Shown here piece by piece: positions 1 through 6,336 of a stretch of 19,451 bases of DNA (its first letter is position 1; each line of letters opens with the position of its first letter). The notes below the pieces were generated by a model. The model was not told the DNA's origin. It made no database searches and worked only from the letters and a program-made list of their open reading frames with translations. Origin of the DNA: CALHAX01 sp039816705 (GTDB lineage Bacteria > Pseudomonadota > Alphaproteobacteria > Rhizobiales > CALHAX01); contig JBCBXF010000034.1 in NCBI GenBank assembly GCA_039816705.1, positions 1 through 19,451 on the forward strand, written 5' to 3'. The position numbers and the translations under genes were made by a program.

Positions 1-2
1 GT

Positions 3-608
3 ATCCGCATCGAAGAACAGCTTCCCGCATTTGCCGCACTTGGCGATCAGCGTGCTGTGGCGGCGACCTGGGGCCAGATTGCTGACATCTATGTGCACGC
101 GGGCGATCTGGATGAAGCACTGCGCATTCGCCGGGAGAAACAAGTTCCCGCGTTTGACAGAGACACTGACAAACGGCCAATCGCAGTCGCCTTGGGTAAA
201 ATTGCCGACGTCGTTGAGTCACAAGGGGATCTCGACGAGGCGCTTCGCATTCACCGCGACGAGCGGTTGCCAGTTTATGATGCACTGAACGACAAGCACG
301 GTCTTATGCATGTCTACTGGCGCATCGCCCGGATCCTGAGGGTCAAGAGCGTTGTGAGAGAAGTCGCGGCGGAGGCGAGGCTTGAGCCATTAATCTCTGC
401 TTACCAGCTCGCGCGGGAACTCAAACGGGTTGATGCGCTCGGTGTCACTGCGCTGGAGTTGGGAGACTTGCTCTTGTCGTTGCATGCGAAAAAGGAGGCG
501 GAAGTCGTTCTCAGAACCGCTGTGGCCTCATGTGAGGAACAGGGCGTCCATGACAAGCAGCGACAACTCAAAGCTAAGCTCACACAGTTGCGGACGATCC
601 CTGGCTGA
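3..608 (+). CDS. TPR-repeat protein, C-terminal part (5' partial)
   Basis: The frame is open from the first bases of the window to a TGA at 606-608, so the gene starts upstream; the GTG at 57 is internal. The protein carries repeats of about 41 residues: the unit beginning IRIEEQLPAF is followed by IRREKQVPAF and IHRDERLPVY, and units end in GDLDEALR. These are long TPR-type helical hairpins, normally protein-interaction scaffolds. The last 80 residues are degenerate helical TPR-like sequence with no catalytic motif. In known families, repeats of this style often form the C-terminal part of larger proteins with NTPase, CHAT or TIR domains. The N-terminal part is missing, so the role cannot be given. 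The TPR call is firm; function is unknown. Confidence 0.8.
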   Translation: MRIEEQLPAFAALGDQRAVAATWGQIADIYVHAGDLDEALRIRREKQVPAFDRDTDKRPIAVALGKIADVVESQGDLDEALRIHRDERLPVYDALNDKHGLMHVYWRIARILRVKSVVREVAAEARLEPLISAYQLARELKRVDALGVTALELGDLLLSLHAKKEAEVVLRTAVASCEEQGVHDKQRQLKAKLTQLRTIPG

Positions 609-867
609 CCTCGCAATCTGACGACTTCCAAGGAGAGTAATTCGCACGCCGCGCAGCAGCCGATAAGCTCGGCAACCAAACCAGCGGGGTTGTGTATCCA
701 AACCGCTGCGCAAGCGCGTCAAGAGTATTGGCGATGCCAACGAGACAACCCTGACGCGTACGTGAGATTAAAGGGTTAAAGTCCAGATCCGGTTGAAAAA
801 CGCTCGACCGGCTCGCGAAGATTGCCCCCGCATTACGGATCGATAGCGCCGCTCCGGCCAATTGAGG

Positions 868-906
868 CTCCGCGTGTCGGTGGTTCGATTCCGCTTCTGG
901 GCACCA
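868..906 (+). other. tRNA 3'-end fragment (tRNA-Phe-like), possible att site
   Basis: From CTCCGCG to GCACCA the sequence reads like a tRNA from the 3' side of the anticodon stem to the CCA end. A T-arm is visible (stem GGTGG/CCGCT with loop TTCGATT, allowing two GU pairs), then acceptor strand TCTGGGC, discriminator A and an encoded CCA. It resembles alphaproteobacterial tRNA-Phe most. No D-arm, anticodon arm or 5' acceptor strand is found at the right distance upstream; a possible acceptor match, GTCCAGA near 780, is too far away. It is therefore a fragment, of the kind left where an element integrates into the 3' end of a tRNA gene. Confidence 0.6.
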
Positions 907-977
907 TTTTTTCCGATGCTGCGCAGTGTCATTTGGCGAAGGATCGCGATGCGCCGCGCGATCCGCACCGGTTTAGA

Positions 978-990
978 GGGGCTCAGCCCC
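978..990. repeat. GC-rich inverted repeat downstream of MFS gene
   Basis: GGGGCT-C-AGCCCC is a perfect inverted repeat 41 nt past the MFS stop codon. It could fold in the MFS mRNA tail, but no T-run follows on the minus strand, so it is at best a weak terminator or RNA-end stabiliser. Confidence 0.3.
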
Positions 991-1031
991 GTCGGTGGCG
1001 GTCTGCTTGCGACCGTCTGCCTTGAAGACTG

Positions 1032-2228
1032 TCATGAGGCGTTCTCATGCTCCGTGGGCCATATTAAGAGTGCGACGATTGTGGCGGCAAGGGCGATCGT
1101 GGCAAGAACCGCGAAAGTTGCCGACATGCCAATCCATGCGCCAAGCACTCCGGCGAGCGGATAGGCGAACAACCAGCAGGCATGCGACAATGAAAATTGT
1201 GCTGCAAAGTACGCGGGGCGGTCATCGGGCGTGGATGATCGACGTAACAGGCGTCCCGCAGGCAATTGCGCGGCAGAATATCCGGTACCAATCACACACC
1301 AGATCGCAAGTGCGCCAGGGAGTGTCGGTAAGAGGGTACCGCAGAGCAATCCGAAAATCATTGCACCGCTGCCACTGAGCACAATGGCCTTGTCAGTGAA
1401 TCGGTCGAGAACTCGAGGAACAACCAGCGCGGCCGACATAGAGCCGGTACCGAACGCGGCGAGAAGCAGCGCTGTCTCAAAACCTCCTCGACCGAGCTGC
1501 CCGTGCGCATAAACGACGGTATTCACGAACACCATCGCGCTCGCCACTGCGACAGACATAGATATTGCGAGCAAACCCCGCAAACGTGGTGTCGCAAGAT
1601 AGGCTGTGAGGCCCCCCACTGTTCGTTGCAATAAGCCAATCGCTTCAATGCGCCGTGCTGCAATTGGCAATCCGACCGTGAGAATAAGTGCTGCGGACGC
1701 TAGAAAGGTGAGTGCATTGAATGCAAAGAACGCATTAAAAGTCACGAGTGTCAGTGCAGCAGCGGCGAGTATTGGGCTGGCCAGTGACTCAAGATCGCCA
1801 GCGAGGCGTGCGAGCGCTAAAGCTTTTGTGTATTCGGCTTCGTCCGTCAAAATATCCGGGATTGTCGCCTGAAAGGTAGGGGTGAAGCCAGCCGAACATG
1901 ATTGGATCAAAAAGATTAGGGTATAGATTTGCCAAATCTCGGTGACGAACGGGAGACAGGCAACAAGTCCTGCTCTCGCCAGATCCAATCCGATGAGGAA
2001 TGCGCGCCGGGGCAGCTGCTGGGCGAGCGCGCCTGCAAGTGGTGCGAGCGTGACATAAGCCACCATTTTAATGGCAAGTGCAGTGCCCAGCACACGTCCC
2101 GCGTCCGCCCCGGCGATGTCATACGCCAGAAGCGCGAGCCCGACAGTCGCGAGCCCGGTTCCGCACATCGCAATCGCCTGCGCCATGAAGAGGCGGGCAT
2201 ATGTGGGGTTGGAAAGCGGGCTGAGCAT
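1032..2228 (-). CDS. MFS transporter, EntS/MFS_3-like exporter
   Basis: The 398-residue protein has about 12 hydrophobic segments, the normal size for the major facilitator superfamily. It starts NPTYARLFMAQAIAM and has an early loop, GALAQQLPRR, in the place of MFS motif A. The repeated small-residue membrane stretches and the cytoplasmic loop near residues 185-200 also fit. The family moves small molecules across the inner membrane by proton exchange; relatives are drug or siderophore exporters. The substrate is unknown. The ATG at 2228 is taken as the start because the family profile begins there, but the ribosome binding site is weak. The gene stands alone, with palindromic operator-like sites upstream. 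Often such genes sit beside an ArsR-type regulator, but none is visible here. Confidence 0.85.
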   Translation of the reverse strand: MLSPLSNPTYARLFMAQAIAMCGTGLATVGLALLAYDIAGADAGRVLGTALAIKMVAYVTLAPLAGALAQQLPRRAFLIGLDLARAGLVACLPFVTEIWQIYTLIFLIQSCSAGFTPTFQATIPDILTDEAEYTKALALARLAGDLESLASPILAAAALTLVTFNAFFAFNALTFLASAALILTVGLPIAARRIEAIGLLQRTVGGLTAYLATPRLRGLLAISMSVAVASAMVFVNTVVYAHGQLGRGGFETALLLAAFGTGSMSAALVVPRVLDRFTDKAIVLSGSGAMIFGLLCGTLLPTLPGALAIWCVIGTGYSAAQLPAGRLLRRSSTPDDRPAYFAAQFSLSHACWLFAYPLAGVLGAWIGMSATFAVLATIALAATIVALLIWPTEHENAS

Positions 2229-2592
2229 GAGAGAGTTACGACTTGAGGATCTGCGCTGCAGATCATCTTATAAAATAATCTCAAAAGATCTTTATGAGCT
2301 TTGTAAGCCGCGTCCGGCACGCCTGCAGATTATCTGCAGCAGAGTGCCAGCCTGCGGATGAAAGTTATTGGAATGGAGAAAATAGCAGGTATTTTCCGTC
2401 GCCTTCATCGTGGTCACTCTCATCACAACCAAGGGATCAAGCATTGCCAAAAGCTTCTTCTTAGCCACGTATGTTGGTCGGAGAACGCCAAACTCTGAAC
2501 GTGTATCAGCGATCGCCAATCTCTCTCTTCAGCGGTTCAAAGGGCATTTTACAACGTGTTGCGCTAGGTGCATGCAGGATTGAAATCTTTGA
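2229..2592. promoter_or_regulatory. Intergenic region upstream of MFS gene with palindromic sites
   Basis: This 364-nt gap lies upstream of the MFS gene and downstream of the B12 operon. No supported gene is present. The part nearest the MFS gene is AT-rich and includes two CTGCAGAT motifs and the palindrome AAAGATCTTT at 2284-2293. No clear rho-independent terminator for the B12 operon was seen. The rest shows nothing distinctive. Confidence 0.45.
2256..2339. promoter_or_regulatory. Paired CTGCAGAT operator-like motifs
   Basis: At 2323-2339 there is a perfect inverted repeat, CTGCAGAT-T-ATCTGCAG, with 8-bp arms. At 2256-2268 the motif recurs as CTGCAGAT-C-ATCT followed by TATA, so the left arm is intact and half of the right arm matches. 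The two sites are 67 bp apart and bracket an AT-rich stretch suited to a promoter, 28-111 bp upstream of the MFS start. Two sites of shared sequence at this place suggest a dimeric repressor; which one is unknown. Confidence 0.5.
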
Positions 2593-3651
2593 TCACCCGT
2601 GTTCCGCCTGCTCGTCAGGTTCATCAGAAAATTCGCGGTCAGCGCCGTCAAATGTCGAGAGCCATGATCGAATGCGTGTCACGCGCCCGGTGTCGTCGGC
2701 AGCGCTTGCGGATTGGGCGAGCTGGCGCAGGGCGACCCGGAGCGTGAGGCGACCGGCGCGTGTCGTCGGTTCGCTGAAGGCTTGAGGTCCGTTGCCTGCG
2801 TCGATCTCAGAGCTGACCTGCAACTTTAGCGCGCGCAAGTCTTCGGGAGCATAGAGCGTGTAGAGTTTATCGAATGCGTGCGCCAGATCGGCACGATAGG
2901 CGCGCTCTGCGCCGAGGCTGTCGACGAGTGGATTGCCAGGATGCAGATACGCACACGGGATCAAGCCTGCAGGGACTGTGATGTTTGCCGCGTGGGTTTT
3001 CCTCGCGCGCATCAGATTCGGGAGAACGTGCGTGTGTGGACCGGGGGGTGATTTGCCGCCGGTGTCTGGCCCGCCGATTTTCTGGAAGACTTCCACGCGG
3101 CCAAGTGGGGTGAGGACAACACGATGAGGGTGGTGACGCAGTATTGCAGCCATTGCCGGATTGTCGGGCTCGAAAAGCGAGCGACCTTCGTTGTCATCAA
3201 GCACCGTAATCAGTTCAGGATTGTCAGTGCGGACGCAGAAGTCACACTGCTGAAGATCGAGACCCATGTCGTACAATAGCGCGTCGTTGTCCTTCTCGGT
3301 GATTGCGCTGGTGTCAACTCCGAGGCGCGTCAGTGTCTTTCTTCGCGCTGCGATGGCCCGTTCTTCGGGTAGGCAGAGGGCCAGTCCCTGTCCCCAACGC
3401 GCCCGATTTTTCGAGAGCTGCTCATAAGCGACAGGCGTGCAGTGTGCGACCATGTCGTCGTTCAGTTGAATGGCACCGCGTTGCGTTGCACGCGCCGTCC
3501 CCTTGCCCGTGGTCGGGAGGTCTGGTTCGCCCTGATCCTGGTGGAATTCTGCCAGTGCACCAAAACTGCCCATGCTCCACCCGACTTCTGGATCTGTCAG
3601 CGCGGCGGCAATCGTATCGTGGATCGTCGATGTCTCTTGAACGAGGCTCAC
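2593..3651 (-). CDS. DUF6925-like protein of unknown function, in the B12 uptake operon
   Basis: This 352-residue cytoplasmic-looking protein has no signal peptide or membrane segment. I recognise the N-terminal GWSMGSFGALAEFHQD style as that of the DUF6925 family, from memory and not from a search. Visible features are CDFC (a CxxC at residues 136-139), the segment PGPHTH (His206 and His208), His220, Cys233 and His237. These could bind a metal or a corrinoid, but that is inference. The start is the GTG at 3651, which overlaps the btuD stop in a GTGA, so the gene is the last of a translationally coupled chain after btuB, btuF, btuC and btuD. This implies a part in B12 import, reduction or delivery. 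No reaction can be assigned. Confidence 0.75.
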   Translation of the reverse strand: MSLVQETSTIHDTIAAALTDPEVGWSMGSFGALAEFHQDQGEPDLPTTGKGTARATQRGAIQLNDDMVAHCTPVAYEQLSKNRARWGQGLALCLPEERAIAARRKTLTRLGVDTSAITEKDNDALLYDMGLDLQQCDFCVRTDNPELITVLDDNEGRSLFEPDNPAMAAILRHHPHRVVLTPLGRVEVFQKIGGPDTGGKSPPGPHTHVLPNLMRARKTHAANITVPAGLIPCAYLHPGNPLVDSLGAERAYRADLAHAFDKLYTLYAPEDLRALKLQVSSEIDAGNGPQAFSEPTTRAGRLTLRVALRQLAQSASAADDTGRVTRIRSWLSTFDGADREFSDEPDEQAEHG

Positions 3652-4457
3652 GGAAAAACCTCCCTTTCAGCTTGGTCGTGCGTGTTCTGCGAGATTGGCA
3701 AGACGACGTCCCCGTCGTCGTCCTTGATAATGCGCACGTTGCAGCCGTAGACCGCGCGCACACGTTCCGGCGACAGGACGTCAGCGGGCGCACCGTCACC
3801 GACGATGTGGCCATCTTCGAGTAAGAGTATGCGGTCGCACCAACGCGATGCAAAGTGAAGTTCGTGCAGCGTGACAACGACAAGCAGGCCTTCTGCGGCG
3901 CGTTTGCGAAAGAGCGCCAAAAGCGAGAGTTGATGCGCGGGGTCAAGACCAGATGTCGGCTCATCGACCAGCAGGATCGGCGCGCGTTGCGCGAGCGCGC
4001 GCGCCACGAGCACGCGGGCGCGCTCGCCGCCTGAGAGTTCTGAAATCCGGCGGCTTTCGAAGTCTGTGACATCGACCATCGCCATCGCGTCACCAATGGC
4101 TTCCTGGTCTTCGTTACTCAGACGTGCGAGCGGTTGACGATGTGGAAGCCGACCGAGCGCAACCACCGACCCGACGGTCATCGGCCACGCAACGTCCCGG
4201 TCCTGCGGGAGATACGCGATCAACCTTCCACGTTCCTGTGATGTGATGTCACGTATGTTCTGCCCGTCAATCGTGATCGCTCCGGAGCTTTCAACAAGAC
4301 CGAGTACGGCTTTGAGCAATGTTGACTTCCCAGCGCCGTTCGGTCCGAGGACACCAACGACCTCACCGCCGTGCGCCGAAAAATCGACGCGGTTCAAAAC
4401 CGTTTGTGCTCCGAGGTGAACGGAGACATCGCTGGCAGAAAGCGAGGTGGTGCTCAC
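3648..4457 (-). CDS. btuD: Cobalamin ABC transporter ATP-binding protein
   Basis: The 269-residue ABC ATPase powers B12 import across the inner membrane with BtuC and BtuF. All motifs are intact: Walker A GPNGAGKST (38-46), Q-loop YLPQD (Gln85), signature LSGGE (141-145), Walker B ILLVDEP (161-167) and switch His198 in TLHEL. The LPQD and GRLPHRQP region is typical of the iron-siderophore/B12 (FecE/BtuD) group. An upstream ATG at 4490 exists, but the GTG at 4457 gives a four-base GTGA overlap with the btuC stop and places the N-terminus where the family starts. The roughly 25-residue C-terminal tail after the ABC fold is acidic and not conserved. B12 specificity is inferred from the riboswitch-led operon. 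Confidence 0.92.
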   Translation of the reverse strand: MSTTSLSASDVSVHLGAQTVLNRVDFSAHGGEVVGVLGPNGAGKSTLLKAVLGLVESSGAITIDGQNIRDITSQERGRLIAYLPQDRDVAWPMTVGSVVALGRLPHRQPLARLSNEDQEAIGDAMAMVDVTDFESRRISELSGGERARVLVARALAQRAPILLVDEPTSGLDPAHQLSLLALFRKRAAEGLLVVVTLHELHFASRWCDRILLLEDGHIVGDGAPADVLSPERVRAVYGCNVRIIKDDDGDVVLPISQNTHDQAEREVFP

Positions 4458-5446
4458 AATGCTTCCCTCCGCGTCTTGATGACCAGCCACAGGAAGAACG
4501 GAGCGCCGACAAGCGCGGTCAACACGCCAAGTTTAATGTCGCGCGTTGGTGCAATCACGCGGACCGCGATGTCTGCCGCGAGCACAAGCGCTGCGCCACC
4601 TAGCGCGCTGGCGGGCAAGAGCCGCGACGGATGTGCACCCACCCACGGCCTCAGGAGATGCGGGACGACCAGTCCAACAAAGCCGATCACCCCTGCGACA
4701 GCTGTTGCGGCACCCACAGCCACCGCGGCGCCGCCAACGATCAGAAGCTGGACGCGTTGGATGTTGATGCCGAGCGTCTGTGCGACATCGGCACCCAGCG
4801 TCATGGCATCGAGCGCGCGTGCTGACGCGAAAAGGAAGATCCAGCCAACAAGCATGAAGGGCGCAGCAAGCCAGACGTGCTGCATCGAACGGTCGGTAAG
4901 AGACCCCAACATCCAGAACACAATCTCAAGGGCCGCGAACGGGTTGGACGACAGGTTGAGCGCAAGCGTCGTCAGGGCACCGGCGAGGGAGCTTATGGCA
5001 ACGCCGGCGAGGATCAGTGTCAGCGTGCCCCCGTTCCGTCCGGCCAGAACGCGCAGCAGCAGGACTGCAAGGCCGGCCCCCGCAATGGCGGCAAGTGGAA
5101 GCGCCAGGGTCCAGGCAGCTGATGCGCCTGTATAGATGGCGAGTACCGCTCCGAGCGCTGCAGCTGAACTGATCCCGAGGACACCCGGGTCTGCAAGCGG
5201 GTTGCGCAGATATCCCTGCAGCGTTGCCCCGGCGAGGCCGAGCGTTGCGCCAATCATCGCGCCGAGCATGGCGCGCGGCAGCCGGATTTCTTGCATGACG
5301 ATGCGTGCGGCTTCGTTGTCTCCGCCAAAGAGTGCCGCGAGTGATGTGCTGAGTGTCAGCGCGGCAGGGCCAACGATAAGCGATCCGAGGAACCCGCAGA
5401 TGCTGAGGATCATAAGGCCAACAGTCAGGACAGACGGTGACCTCAC
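4454..5446 (-). CDS. btuC: Cobalamin ABC transporter permease
   Basis: The 330-residue polytopic membrane protein belongs to the FecCD/BtuC permease family. It shows the signature GATLQGYLRNPLADPGVLGI, the cytoplasmic coupling region GFVGLVVPHLLRPWVG, and the C-terminal LTALVGAPFFLWL. It forms the homodimeric channel for B12 import. The frame extends to an ATG at 5512, but that would give a long Arg-rich extension inside btuF. The GTG at 5446 overlaps the btuF stop in GTGA, has a purine-rich AGAAAG upstream, and starts just before the first membrane helix, so it is preferred. Confidence 0.92.
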   Translation of the reverse strand: MRSPSVLTVGLMILSICGFLGSLIVGPAALTLSTSLAALFGGDNEAARIVMQEIRLPRAMLGAMIGATLGLAGATLQGYLRNPLADPGVLGISSAAALGAVLAIYTGASAAWTLALPLAAIAGAGLAVLLLRVLAGRNGGTLTLILAGVAISSLAGALTTLALNLSSNPFAALEIVFWMLGSLTDRSMQHVWLAAPFMLVGWIFLFASARALDAMTLGADVAQTLGINIQRVQLLIVGGAAVAVGAATAVAGVIGFVGLVVPHLLRPWVGAHPSRLLPASALGGAALVLAADIAVRVIAPTRDIKLGVLTALVGAPFFLWLVIKTRREAL

Positions 5447-6336
5447 GGCATCACTTTCTTCGCGGCGCGCGCGAGGTTGCGAACGGCTTCGACGGTGAAT
5501 GGCGCACCGCAAATCCAGGTCCGATCGGAAAGAAGCGCGCGTTTTGAATATGACGTTGCTGCAGCCAGTGCCGGGTGCTCCAGCACGTCGGTCGATCGAC
5601 TTTTCGTGGTGCCGTCGTGGCGACCTTTGACAAGCAATTCCGGCTGGCCGGTCACCAGTAGTTCCAGTGGCAATCGCGTGGTACCTTTTAGCCCAAGCTT
5701 GTCGCCAAGGTTCTCGAGCCCCGCTCGGCGGACGATCTCGGATGCCAACGTCTTGCCGCCGGACGAATAACTGTTGGCGTAGTAGAGTGCGGTTAGAGCT
5801 TTGCGTCGTTCAGCGTTGGTCAGTTTGTTGAGTTCGCGGCGCATCTCGTCGACAGCCGCCTCGCCAGCAGCTTCGCGTCCAAGCAGCCGTCCCATTCGCC
5901 TCACGCTCGCTTCAATGTCGGCAAACGAGTTGGCAGGTTGGAACTCCACAACGCGGAATTTAAGCCGTTTGAGAAGATTGACCGTCGCGCGTGTCGTGAA
6001 TGTGCCCGCGATGATCAGATCCGGTGTCATTGAGAAAATTTCTTCGGCGAAACCATGATTGGTGACGTACGCACGAGCGCGGTCTGCGAGCACTGATGTG
6101 TCAGCACGGCTGGCGAGATGCGACACGGAATAAAGCTGCCCCGGTGCCGCTAGCAGCATCGCAAGCTGATCGGTGCAGACATTCATGGAGACGACGCGTT
6201 TGGGGGCGGCGGGTTCCGCTTGCGTGGTGGAGATAGAAAATCCAACCGCGGCGAAGCAGACCGTTGCGAACACGGCTGTGCACACCCGTCTCCTTCGCCG
6301 CGAGGACTTGCAAGCGCTATTCGGTCGATGCGCCAT
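5443..6336 (-). CDS. btuF: Cobalamin ABC transporter periplasmic binding protein
   Basis: This 297-residue cluster A-II (BtuF/FepB-type) binding protein captures B12 in the periplasm and docks on BtuC. It opens with an Arg-rich segment, a hydrophobic core and a likely cleavage after TQA (residue 40). The mature part begins with the typical PKRVVSMNVCTDQLAM. Later family landmarks are TPDLIIAG and the C-terminal FTVEAVRNLA. The frame runs up to 6504, but that would lie deep in btuB; the ATG at 6336 gives a clean signal peptide and a 20-nt overlap with the btuB end. The five-arginine run resembles a Tat signal only loosely. Gene order supports cobalamin over siderophore as ligand. Confidence 0.9.
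   Translation of the reverse strand: MAHRPNSACKSSRRRRRVCTAVFATVCFAAVGFSISTTQAEPAAPKRVVSMNVCTDQLAMLLAAPGQLYSVSHLASRADTSVLADRARAYVTNHGFAEEIFSMTPDLIIAGTFTTRATVNLLKRLKFRVVEFQPANSFADIEASVRRMGRLLGREAAGEAAVDEMRRELNKLTNAERRKALTALYYANSYSSGGKTLASEIVRRAGLENLGDKLGLKGTTRLPLELLVTGQPELLVKGRHDGTTKSRSTDVLEHPALAAATSYSKRALLSDRTWICGAPFTVEAVRNLARAAKKVMP

Larger units (their letters stand above)
609..1031. other. Gene-poor gap between TPR gene and MFS gene
   Basis: This 423-nt stretch has no convincing gene. It holds a tRNA 3'-end-like fragment at 868-906 and a GC-rich inverted repeat at 978-990. Open frames on both strands lack recognisable domains and ribosome binding sites; one minus-strand frame (768-968) is simply the antisense of the tRNA-like piece. 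The mix of a truncated tRNA end and no coding sequence suits the scar or edge of a mobile element, but no integrase is present in the window. Confidence 0.5.

Noticed and set aside
580..861. Minus-strand open frame of 93 codons after the TPR gene
   Set aside because: No recognisable domain, no ribosome binding site, and it overlaps the TPR gene end; composition looks non-coding.
780..906. A complete tRNA using GTCCAGA near 780 as the 5' acceptor strand
   Set aside because: The span would be about 125 nt, and no D-arm or anticodon arm can be folded between the ends.
768..968. Minus-strand open frame containing QKRNRTTDTRS
   Set aside because: This peptide is the familiar antisense translation of a tRNA 3' end, not a protein.
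978..990. Rho-independent terminator for the MFS gene
   Set aside because: The hairpin is short and lacks a following T-run on the minus strand, so only an inverted repeat is reported.
2292..2519. Minus-strand 75-codon frame upstream of the MFS gene, considered as an ArsR-type regulator
   Set aside because: No helix-turn-helix pattern and no ribosome binding site; it overlaps the palindromic sites.
4371..5135. Plus-strand open frame of 254 codons
   Set aside because: Antisense to btuC and btuD, low-complexity Ala/Arg/Ser composition, no family resemblance.
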